Below are positions 56,962 through 64,000 of a stretch of DNA of 64,000 nt, in pieces. Origin of the DNA: CADCVT01 sp036389155 (GTDB taxonomy: Bacteria > Actinomycetota > Thermoleophilia > Solirubrobacterales > Solirubrobacteraceae). The position numbers were made by a program, and so were the translations under genes. The first letter of the stretch is position 1, and each line of letters opens with the position of its first letter. The stretch covers positions 62,001 through 126,000 of the forward strand of contig DASVQN010000056.1 of the NCBI GenBank assembly GCA_036389155.1, written 5' to 3'. Below the pieces are notes generated by a model that worked only from the letters and a program-made list of their open reading frames with translations, was not told where the DNA came from and did no database searches.

Positions 56962-59790
56962 ATGGCCACGCGCACGGACGTGCCGCTGCTCGAGCGGGAG
57001 GCCGAGCTGTCCGAGCTCGAGTCGGCGCTCGCGGACGCCGCGCGCGGAGCCGGCCGGCTCGTCGTGCTCGAGGGACCGGCGGGCATCGGCAAGACGCGCC
57101 TGCTCCGCGCCGCGCGCGACCGGGCGGCCGAGGCCGGGATGCGCGTCCTCGCGGCGCGCGGCTCCGAGCTCGAGCGCGACTTCCCGTTCGGCGTCGTGCG
57201 CCAGCTGCTCGAGCCCGCGGTGCACGCCGCCGGCGCGCCCGAGCGCGAGGAGCTGCTGGCCGGGGCGGCGCGGCCGGCGGCGCCGCTCGTCGGCGACGCC
57301 GCAGGACCGGAGGCGCGCGACGTCTTCGCCGACCCCTCGTTCGCGACCCTCAACGCGCTCTACTGGCTTGTCTCGAACCTGGCCGAGACCGCGCCGCTCC
57401 TGCTCGCCGTCGATGACGCGCACTGGGCCGACAGCGCGTCGCTGCGCTTCCTGCGCTTCCTACTCCCGCGCCTGGACGACCTGCCGGTGCTGCTGGTCGT
57501 CACCGCGCGCCCGGACGATCCTGCGGCCGACGCCGCGCTGCTCGCCCAGCTGTCGGCCGACGCCGGCGCGCGGCTCGTCCGCCCGCAGCCGCTCTCGCCG
57601 GGGCCGGTCGCCGAGCTCGTGCGCGCGGAGCTGGGCCCGCAGGCCGACGCCGCGTTCTGCGCTGCCTGCCACGAGGTGACCGCCGGCAACCCGTTCCTGC
57701 TGCGCGAGCTGCTCGCGGCGCTGCGCGCGGAGGGGGTGCAGGGCGAGCGTGACGACGCGCAGCACGTGCGCGAGGTGGCCCCGGCGACGATCTCGCGCTC
57801 GGTGCTCGTGCGGCTGGCGCGCCTGGCCGAGGCGGCGCGGGCGCTCGCGCACGCGGTGGCGGTGCTGGGCGAGGACGCGCCGCCGCGCGACGTCGCCGCG
57901 CTCGCGGGGCTGGACCGCGCGGCGGCGACGGAGGCCGCGGACGCCCTCGCCGGGGCCGGCGTCCTCGAGGCCGATCGCCCGCTGCGCTTCGTCCACCCCC
58001 TCGTGCGCAACGCGATCTACGGCGACCTGCCGGCCGGACGGCGGGCGCTGCTGCACGAGCGCGCGGCGGCGCTGCTGCGCGCCGCCGGGGCCGAGCCCGA
58101 GCGCGTCGCCGTGCACGTGCTGGCGTGCGATCCCGACGGCAGCGCGGAGGCCGTCGCGACGCTCGTGGCCGCCGCGCAGCGCGCGCTCGACCAGGGTGCG
58201 CCGGAGGGCGCGGTGCGGTACCTGCGCCGGGCGCTCGCCGAGCCGCCGCCGACGCCGCAGGCGCGGATCGGCGTCGTCAAGCGACTGGCGATGGCGGCCT
58301 TCCGCGCCTCCGACCGCTCGGCGCTCGACGGCATCGACGCGGCCGCGGAGCTGGCCGCCGACACGAAGACCCTCGTCGAGAGCGCGCCGACGCTGGCGGC
58401 AGGCCTCGCCGCGGCCGGGAGCACGGACGAGCTGGCGGCGGTGCTCGATCGCGCGGCGGCGGCCGCCGAGATGGCCGGCGACGTGGGCGCCGCGGTGCGC
58501 CTGCGGGTGCAGCGCGTGACGTGGGCGCACACGCCGCCGGCCGAGGCACAGCGGCAGCTCGCGCCGTACTCGGACGCCCTCGCGGGCTCGCCCGACGAGG
58601 CGCTCCTGCTGGCCGTGCAGTCGTGGTGGCTGCACTTCACGCCGGGCGCGCGCGCCGGCGACGCGGCCGACCTGGCGGCCCGCGCGGTCGGCGACGGGCG
58701 GCGCCTGATCGAGCGCACCGGCGTCGCGCAGGGCCCGCAGGCGATCCTCGTGCTGCTGCGTGCCGAGCGCGACGACGCTGCGGAGCACGCGATCGACCGG
58801 CTCGCCGCCGACGCGCGCGCGGAGGGCGAGGCCCCGACGCTCGCCGGCACCGCCTACCTGCGCGGCGAGCTCGCGCTGCTGCGCGGCGAGGTCGCCCGCG
58901 CGGTGGCGGAGACGCGGGCGGCCGTCGAGGCGGGGCGCCAGGGCGACTTCCTCGCCGCCGTGCCGATCTGGCTGGCGACGCTCGTGGAGGCGCTGGTCGA
59001 GCACGACGAGCTCGACGCCGCGGAGGCCGAGCTGGTCGCCGGCGGCATGGCCGGGCCGCTGCCGGCGTCCTACTGGTTCACGCCGGTGCTCACCGCCCGC
59101 GGCCGCCTGCGGCTCGCGCAGGCGCGCCCGCGCGAGGCGGCCGACGACTTCCTCGCGGGCGCGCGCGACCGCGACGGCGTCGGCATGATCGAGCCCTTCC
59201 GGCCGTGGCCCGCCGAGGCGGCGCTCGCCCTCGCCGCGGCCGGCGAGCGCGCGCAGGCCGAGAAGCTGCTCGCGCACCGCCTCCCCGAGGCCGAGACGTG
59301 GGGCACCGCCGGCCCGCGCGCCGCGCTGCTGCGCGCTCGCGGCCTGCTCGACGGTGACGTGGACGCGCTGCGCGAGGCGGTGGCGACGGCGGAGGGGACG
59401 CCGGCGCGGCTCGAGCACGCGCGCGCGCTCGCCGACCTCGGCGCCGCGCTGCGTCGCGGCAACCAGCGCGCGGCGGCGCGCGAGCCGCTGCACGCGGCGC
59501 TCGAGCTCGCCCGCGCCGGCGGGGCGCTGGCCATCGCGCGGCGCGCCCACGCCGAGCTCGAGGCCACCGGCGAGAAGGTCCGCCCGCTGCTCGCGGGCGG
59601 CGTCGAGTCGCTGACGCCGAGCGAGCGCCGCGTCGCCGACCTCGCGATCGAGGGCCAGAGCAACCGCGAGATCGCCCAGAGCCTCTTCCTCACCGTGAAG
59701 ACCGTCGAGTCGCACCTGTCCAGCGCGTACCGCAAGCTCGGGGTGCGATCGCGAAAGGAGCTCGCCGCGAAGATCGCAACGTCTGCGTGA
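56962..59790 (+). CDS. AAA-ATPase LuxR-family (LAL-type) transcriptional activator
   Basis: The 942-residue regulator has an N-terminal AAA domain with the P-loop VLEGPAGIGKTRLLRAARDR at about 36-55 and Walker B LLLAVDDAHWADSASLRFL around 147-165. A long helical TPR-like region comes next. The C-terminal LuxR HTH (LTPSERRVADLAIEGQSNRE, then VKTVESHLSSAYRKL) closes the protein. This is the layout of LAL regulators such as MalT and their actinobacterial relatives. It should bind an inducer and ATP, then activate genes nearby. ATG 56962 starts the conserved domain. Overlaps nothing upstream; the calcium-repeat gene follows. Confidence 0.93.
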   Translation: MATRTDVPLLEREAELSELESALADAARGAGRLVVLEGPAGIGKTRLLRAARDRAAEAGMRVLAARGSELERDFPFGVVRQLLEPAVHAAGAPEREELLAGAARPAAPLVGDAAGPEARDVFADPSFATLNALYWLVSNLAETAPLLLAVDDAHWADSASLRFLRFLLPRLDDLPVLLVVTARPDDPAADAALLAQLSADAGARLVRPQPLSPGPVAELVRAELGPQADAAFCAACHEVTAGNPFLLRELLAALRAEGVQGERDDAQHVREVAPATISRSVLVRLARLAEAARALAHAVAVLGEDAPPRDVAALAGLDRAAATEAADALAGAGVLEADRPLRFVHPLVRNAIYGDLPAGRRALLHERAAALLRAAGAEPERVAVHVLACDPDGSAEAVATLVAAAQRALDQGAPEGAVRYLRRALAEPPPTPQARIGVVKRLAMAAFRASDRSALDGIDAAAELAADTKTLVESAPTLAAGLAAAGSTDELAAVLDRAAAAAEMAGDVGAAVRLRVQRVTWAHTPPAEAQRQLAPYSDALAGSPDEALLLAVQSWWLHFTPGARAGDAADLAARAVGDGRRLIERTGVAQGPQAILVLLRAERDDAAEHAIDRLAADARAEGEAPTLAGTAYLRGELALLRGEVARAVAETRAAVEAGRQGDFLAAVPIWLATLVEALVEHDELDAAEAELVAGGMAGPLPASYWFTPVLTARGRLRLAQARPREAADDFLAGARDRDGVGMIEPFRPWPAEAALALAAAGERAQAEKLLAHRLPEAETWGTAGPRAALLRARGLLDGDVDALREAVATAEGTPARLEHARALADLGAALRRGNQRAAAREPLHAALELARAGGALAIARRAHAELEATGEKVRPLLAGGVESLTPSERRVADLAIEGQSNREIAQSLFLTVKTVESHLSSAYRKLGVRSRKELAAKIATSA

Positions 59791-59816
59791 CCCGGGCGTT
59801 TGAACGGCCGAGACCG

Positions 59817-61046
59817 ATGCGCGGCGCCGTCCTCGTCCTCCTCCTCTGCGTCCTGGCCCCCGCGGCGACGGCGAACGCGGGCACGCTCAGGATGGGCACG
59901 TACAACGAGTGCAACGGCGACGTCGCGTGCTCGAAGTACATGGGCGGCACGACCGAGGTCATGCTCGACTTCAAGGCCGCGCCGGGCGAGCGGAACGCGC
60001 TCGTCGTCGAGCCGGCCGGCGACCGCATCCGCGTCGCCGACGCGGTCGCGACGATCGACCCCGAGCCGGTCTGCGAGCACGTCTCGCCCCACGAAGCGCT
60101 CTGCCCGTTCCCGCGCTCGACCACCGTCGATCTCGGCGACCAGGACGACACCCTCACCATCACCGCCGGAGCGAAGACGACGATCTTCGGCGGCCCGGGC
60201 GCCGACACGATCACCGGCGGGCGGTTCGCGGAGGAGATCGACGGCGGCCCCGGCCGCGACCACGTCGACGCCGGCGACGGCGTCGACACCCTCGTCGGCT
60301 CGCTCGACGACTCCGGGCCGGACGTCCTCGACGGCGGCCCGGGCCGGGACCTCCTCACGTACGCGCGACGCACGGAGCACGTCGTCGTCGACCTGCTGCG
60401 CCGCGACAGGCCCTACCTCGACGTCTTCCAGAACGTCGAGGACGCGATCGGCGGCTCGGGCAACGACACGCTGATCGGGACGGACGGCCCGGAGACGCTC
60501 GACGGCGGGCCGGGCGACGACCGCATCATCGGCAACGCCGGCAACGACCACCTCGTCGCCGGCGACGGGCGCGACGTCGTCTCCGGCGGCGCGGGCGCCG
60601 ACGCGCTGGCCGTCGCCGACGGTCAGCCCGACACCGTCGTGTGCGGCGCCGGCAGCGACGGCGTGCTGCAGCTGCTCCAGGACCTCGACTACTACTCCGA
60701 GGACTACTGGCGCGGGGCCGACGCCGGCGACCGCCTCGCGCGCGATTGCGAGCGCGTCGCGCTGAACGGCGAGCTCAACGAGGTCGACATCTTCACGATC
60801 GACCCGCGCGTGCACGTGACCGCGGGCCGCGCGTGGGTGCGCAACCCGTGTGCGACGATCGAGGAGCGGCCGTGCTCGGGCACGATCCGCGTCGGCAGGA
60901 CGCACCGCCGCTTCCGCGCGGGCGCGCAGCGCATCGTCCTCCCGCAGCGGCGCCTGCCCGCACGCATCCGGATCGTGGCCGCGGTGCGCGCCCACGGGAT
61001 CCTCCACCCCGGCGCGTGGACGGCGGACCGCACCATCGTCGGCTAG
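59817..61046 (+). CDS. Secreted calcium-binding-repeat protein
   Basis: The 409-residue product has a signal peptide (MRGAVLVLLLCVLAPAATAN). It carries repeated RTX-type nonapeptides (FGGPGADTITGGR, GGPGRDHVDAGDGVDTL, GGSGNDTLIGTDGPETL, GNAGNDHLVAGDGRDVV). A C-terminal Cys-containing domain with VRNPCATIEERPCSGTIRVG follows. It probably folds on calcium outside the cell. An in-frame GTG at 59787 overlaps the LuxR stop, but ATG 59817 gives the proper signal peptide. It is followed by glycan-related genes, so a surface-layer or adhesin-like role is plausible. Confidence 0.82.
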   Translation: MRGAVLVLLLCVLAPAATANAGTLRMGTYNECNGDVACSKYMGGTTEVMLDFKAAPGERNALVVEPAGDRIRVADAVATIDPEPVCEHVSPHEALCPFPRSTTVDLGDQDDTLTITAGAKTTIFGGPGADTITGGRFAEEIDGGPGRDHVDAGDGVDTLVGSLDDSGPDVLDGGPGRDLLTYARRTEHVVVDLLRRDRPYLDVFQNVEDAIGGSGNDTLIGTDGPETLDGGPGDDRIIGNAGNDHLVAGDGRDVVSGGAGADALAVADGQPDTVVCGAGSDGVLQLLQDLDYYSEDYWRGADAGDRLARDCERVALNGELNEVDIFTIDPRVHVTAGRAWVRNPCATIEERPCSGTIRVGRTHRRFRAGAQRIVLPQRRLPARIRIVAAVRAHGILHPGAWTADRTIVG

Positions 61047-61061
61047 CCTCGGGAGCCGCCC

Positions 61062-61907
61062 ATGGCGGTCAAGAAGACGATCAACGACGCGCTCACCCGC
61101 GCGACCGGCTACCAGCTCCAGAAGGCGCGCGCGGCCAAGGCTCCCGCCGCGCCGAAGACCCGCCGCGGAGCCCGCGCGGGCAACGGCGATCGGCTCGTCA
61201 CCTCCCCGGCCTTCATCCTCTCGAGCGTCCGCTCCGGCTCGACGCTGCTGCGCGTCCTGCTCAACAGCCACTCGCAGATCCACTCGCCGCACGAGCTGCA
61301 CCTGCGCCACATCCAGGTCGACCTCGACGCCCCCTACGCCGAGAAGGCCCTGAAGGAGATCGCGCTCGACGCCGAGCGCCTGCGCTTCCTGCTGTGGGAC
61401 CGCGTCCTGCATCGCGAGCTCACCGCGGCGGGCAAGGAGCTGCTCGTCAACAAGACGCCCAACGACGTCTTCATCGCCGACGAGATCCGCCGCTGCTGGC
61501 CGGACGCGCGGTTCATCTTCCTGCTGCGCCACCCGGTCTCCACGGCCCGCTCGCGCCAGGCGGCGCGCAAGGAGAAGGACACCGAGGAGCGCAACCTCGA
61601 GATGGTCCTGCGCTACGCCAACGCGCTCGAGGCGGCGCGGCAGAAGTACGACGGGCTGACGGTCCGCTACGAGGAGCTGACGGAGGAGCCCGAGCGCGTG
61701 ACCCGCGAGGTGTGCGCCTTCCTCGGCGTGCCGTGGGAGCGGTCGATGCTCGACTACGGCGAGCAGGACCACGGGCGCTTCAAGCCCGGCCTCGGGGACT
61801 GGAGCGAGAAGATCAAGTCGGGCCAGATCCAGCCGGCCGAGCCCCTGCCGTCCCCCGACGAGATCCCGGGCGAGCTGCGCGCGATCAGCGAGGCGTGGGG
61901 CTACTGA
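61062..61907 (+). CDS. Sulfotransferase-family protein
   Basis: The 281-residue enzyme has the 5'-phosphosulfate loop FILSSVRSGSTLLRVLLNSH at about 51-70 and the 3'-phosphate site ARFIFLLRHPVSTARSRQAA at about 149-168, both typical of PAPS-dependent sulfotransferases. A basic N-terminal tail precedes the catalytic domain. It likely sulfates a surface glycan or lipid, consistent with the overlapping glycosyltransferase gene downstream. Acceptor unknown. Confidence 0.88.
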   Translation: MAVKKTINDALTRATGYQLQKARAAKAPAAPKTRRGARAGNGDRLVTSPAFILSSVRSGSTLLRVLLNSHSQIHSPHELHLRHIQVDLDAPYAEKALKEIALDAERLRFLLWDRVLHRELTAAGKELLVNKTPNDVFIADEIRRCWPDARFIFLLRHPVSTARSRQAARKEKDTEERNLEMVLRYANALEAARQKYDGLTVRYEELTEEPERVTREVCAFLGVPWERSMLDYGEQDHGRFKPGLGDWSEKIKSGQIQPAEPLPSPDEIPGELRAISEAWGY

Positions 61908-63451
61908 AGGTCAGCGTCATCGTCCCGGTCTACAACCCGGGCGACCACGTCGACGACTGCATCCGCACGCTCGTGCACGAGCAGTCGCTGCCGCGCGACG
62001 AGTACGAGGTCATCTTCGTCGACGACGGCTCGACCGACGAGACGCCCGCGCGGCTCGACGCGCTCGCGGCCGAGCACGACCACGTGCGCGTCGAGCACAT
62101 CCCGAACTCGGGGTGGCCGGGCCGCCCGCGCAACGTCGGCCTGGACATGGCGCGCGGCGAGTTCGTCTACTTCGTCGACAACGACGACTGGATCACGCCC
62201 GAGGCGCTGGAGCGCATGCACGCGATGGCCGTCCGCGACGACGCGGACATCGTGATCGGCAAGGTCGTCGGCTACGGGCCGGGCAAGCTCGTCCCCAAGA
62301 ACCTGTTCCGCGACGGCAACCGCAGCGGGATCCGCCTCGGCGAGTGGGCGCCGATCCTGTGGCTGCTCTCGCCGCACAAGCTCTTCCGCCGCACGCTCAT
62401 CGAGGAACAGGGGATCCGGTTCCCCGAGGGCCGGCGCCGCCTCGAGGACCACCTGTTCGTCATGCACGCGTACTTCCACGCGCGCTCGATCTCCGTCCTG
62501 GCCGACTACCCCTGTTACCACTGGATGCTGCGCGACGGCGACGTCAACGCGTCCGTGCGCCCGTTCGACCCCGCCGGCTACTACGCGAACGTCCGCGAGG
62601 TGCTCGACCTCATCGACGAGCACACCGAGCCGGGGCCCCTGCGCGACCGGATCTACGTGCGCTGGCTGCGTGGGAAGGTGCTCGGGCGCGCCGGCGGGCC
62701 GCCGTTCCTCAAGTGGGACGAGGAGTACCGGCGCGAGCGCTACGACGAGATCCGCAGGATCCTGCTCGAGCGCTTCGGCGAGAGCGTCGACGCGCTGCTG
62801 CCGCTGAGCTGGCGCGTCCGGGCGAGCCTCGTGCGCGACGACGACTACGAGGGGCTGACGGCGCTGGCCGCGTACGAGGCGGGGCTGGGGACGGTCGCGC
62901 GCGTGCGCTCGGTGACCCGCGAGGGGGACGACCTCGTGCTGCGCGTCGACGCGCGGTTCGCGCGCGACGCCGTGCGCTTCGTGCGGCGCGACGGCGGCCT
63001 GGGCTGGGCGGGCGCCGACGGCGTCGCCTTCGAGGAGGACCGCGACGCGAGCGCCGACGTCGACGGCGGCGACCTCTACGTCTTCGTCCGCTCCCCCGTC
63101 GACCACATCGAGTTCGCGGTGCCGGTCGACTTCACGGTCGAGCTGGAGGAGATCGAGGGGGGCGCGCTGCGGCCGGTCCTGCGCGGCACGGCGCGCTTCT
63201 CGGCGCGCACCGGCGCGGCGGGCGCGCCGCTCGCCGCCGGGGAGTGGGACGCCTTCGCCACGCTCACGGTCGCGGGCTTCCGCGCGACCGGCCGGCTGCG
63301 CCGCCGCGCGCGCGGCGAGCCGCTGCGCCTGCGTGTCGGCCGCGACGGCTCCGTCGCCGAGCGCCACGCGAAGCTCCGCGCCCGCCTGGCGACGCGGTGG
63401 CCCCGCGCCGCCAGGCTGGCCAGGCGCGCTCAGCGGCGCGCCGGCCGGTGA
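61895..63451 (+). CDS. Glycosyltransferase family 2 protein with C-terminal domain
   Basis: The 518-residue protein opens with the GT-A fold: KVSVIVPVYNPGDHVDDCIR, IFVDDGSTDETPARLDALAA, VYFVDNDDWITPEALERMHA (DxD-type metal site in VDNDD). A C-terminal domain of about 200 residues, partly beta-rich, is not part of GT2 (VARVRSVTREGDDLVLRVDA, RGTARFSARTGAAGAPLAAG). It likely transfers a sugar to a surface glycan. GTG 61895 overlaps the sulfotransferase end by 13 bases; CTG 61904 is an alternative start. Confidence 0.85.
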   Translation: MGLLKVSVIVPVYNPGDHVDDCIRTLVHEQSLPRDEYEVIFVDDGSTDETPARLDALAAEHDHVRVEHIPNSGWPGRPRNVGLDMARGEFVYFVDNDDWITPEALERMHAMAVRDDADIVIGKVVGYGPGKLVPKNLFRDGNRSGIRLGEWAPILWLLSPHKLFRRTLIEEQGIRFPEGRRRLEDHLFVMHAYFHARSISVLADYPCYHWMLRDGDVNASVRPFDPAGYYANVREVLDLIDEHTEPGPLRDRIYVRWLRGKVLGRAGGPPFLKWDEEYRRERYDEIRRILLERFGESVDALLPLSWRVRASLVRDDDYEGLTALAAYEAGLGTVARVRSVTREGDDLVLRVDARFARDAVRFVRRDGGLGWAGADGVAFEEDRDASADVDGGDLYVFVRSPVDHIEFAVPVDFTVELEEIEGGALRPVLRGTARFSARTGAAGAPLAAGEWDAFATLTVAGFRATGRLRRRARGEPLRLRVGRDGSVAERHAKLRARLATRWPRAARLARRAQRRAGR

Positions 63452-63461
63452 GCCCCGCCGC

Positions 63462-64000
63462 TCAGGGCTGCGGCGGGCACGACTTCGGGTTGGCCGGGTC
63501 GTACGCCGGCTCGTTCGGGTCGGCGAACAGCTGGCCGCTGTAGCGCCTCTGCTCGCCCTCGTACTTCGCGTCGGTGTTGGCGACGGCCGGCCGTGGCCGC
63601 ACGATCGGGATCCAGCCCCACGTGGGCTGCTCCCACCCCTGCGCCACCCGGCCGAACCACCACTGCGCGATGTACCGCCGGGTGCACGGCACGTTCGGAT
63701 CCGTGTACTCGATGCGATCGCGGAACGACACCGACCACCCCGCCCGCAACACCGCGTTCACGAGGCCGCCTCCCGCGACGCCGGTCGTCGCGGTCGCGAG
63801 GTGGATCGTGTGGGGTTGGACGATCTGCTTGCGCACCGCGGGATCCGAGGACGCCGGATCGTCGACGTCCGCGGGCCAGTTGGTCGGCGAGAAGTAGTTG
63901 TCGTACTCGCCGCCGCAGTCGGGGTTGTAGATCGTGTCGCAGCGACCTCCGGTGTTCGTCCTGGTCCCGACCGAGACGCCCTGGTAGAGGTCGGCGCGCT
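63462..64000 (-). CDS. Secreted/surface protein, N-terminus outside window
   Basis: The frame is open from the window end (64000) to a stop at 63462-63464, giving about 178 residues: TGGRCDTIYNPDCGGEYDNY, FSPTNWPADVDDPASSDPAV, then LVNAVLRAGWSVSFRDRIEY and WWFGRVAQGWEQPTWGWIPI. Cys and Trp/Tyr content fits an extracellular domain. No family recognised. The gene continues upstream, so start, signal peptide and full domain set cannot be judged. Confidence 0.6.
   Translation of the reverse strand, partial: RADLYQGVSVGTRTNTGGRCDTIYNPDCGGEYDNYFSPTNWPADVDDPASSDPAVRKQIVQPHTIHLATATTGVAGGGLVNAVLRAGWSVSFRDRIEYTDPNVPCTRRYIAQWWFGRVAQGWEQPTWGWIPIVRPRPAVANTDAKYEGEQRRYSGQLFADPNEPAYDPANPKSCPPQP

Noticed and set aside
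59909..61894. Long plus-strand frame leading into the glycosyltransferase
   Set aside because: This part overlaps the calcium-repeat and sulfotransferase genes in another frame and is Arg-rich; the GT2 domain starts only near 61895.
1..64000. CRISPR arrays, rRNA genes or transposase-type insertion sequences
   Set aside because: No regularly spaced short repeats, no rRNA-like sequence and no transposase-like protein were found; the repeats present are tRNA-derived att copies and operators.

Overview
The window is very GC-rich, uses GTG starts freely and is packed with four-base stop/start overlaps. Its gene content (DHA2 exporters, F420/PPOX-type reductase, AAA-LuxR regulator, cobalamin-type ribonucleotide reductase, secreted propeller-like and calcium-repeat proteins, MlaE permease) points to an actinobacterium. 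My best guess is the Thermoleophilia/Solirubrobacterales lineage. That placement is inference from gene families; no rRNA or marker gene is present to prove it.

Layout. (1) 1-5.5 kb: end of a DUF899 gene, a translationally coupled exporter-VOC-ECF sigma operon, a secreted propeller-like gene and a CGNR regulator, with two decayed tRNA-like scars. (2) 5.5-20.5 kb: a regulator-rich accessory zone. It holds small redox and detoxification operons, two DHA2 exporters and several MarR/TetR/HxlR regulators with readable operators. One MarR-type 12-base half-site recurs at three promoters. The zone also contains broken genes: a TetR without its HTH and a twice-frameshifted DsbA-like isomerase. (3) 20.6-39.6 kb: a tandem array of integrated elements at a tRNA-Thr(CGT) gene (39530-39602, minus strand). 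Copies of the 42-base 3' part of this tRNA lie, all in the same orientation, at 31417, 24582, 23314 and 20650, with more decayed traces at 4847 and 3474. Three tyrosine integrases lie just left of the three right-hand copies; one carries a nonsense codon. The tRNA-proximal element (about 8 kb) carries a CBASS-like pair (CD-NTase plus SLATT membrane effector). It also carries a GTPase coupled to a small membrane protein, an unknown 401-residue protein with a glycine-rich hydrophobic tail and a winged-helix-like protein. The next element carries a large secreted RHS/SpoIID-like gene, now frameshifted, and two tandem paralogues. (4) 39.7-64 kb: ordinary core chromosome with holB, tmk, a large coiled-coil membrane protein, an O-antigen-ligase-like protein, nrdJ, an ECF sigma/anti-sigma pair, an MlaE operon with three tiny genes, an AAA-LuxR regulator and a cell-surface glycan cluster (sulfotransferase plus glycosyltransferase).

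How it fits together. The tRNA-Thr 3' end appears to have been used repeatedly as an attachment site, with newer elements next to the tRNA and older, more eroded ones pushed left. The newest element is a compact defence island, and its GTPase/membrane-protein pair is the best candidate here for an undescribed system.
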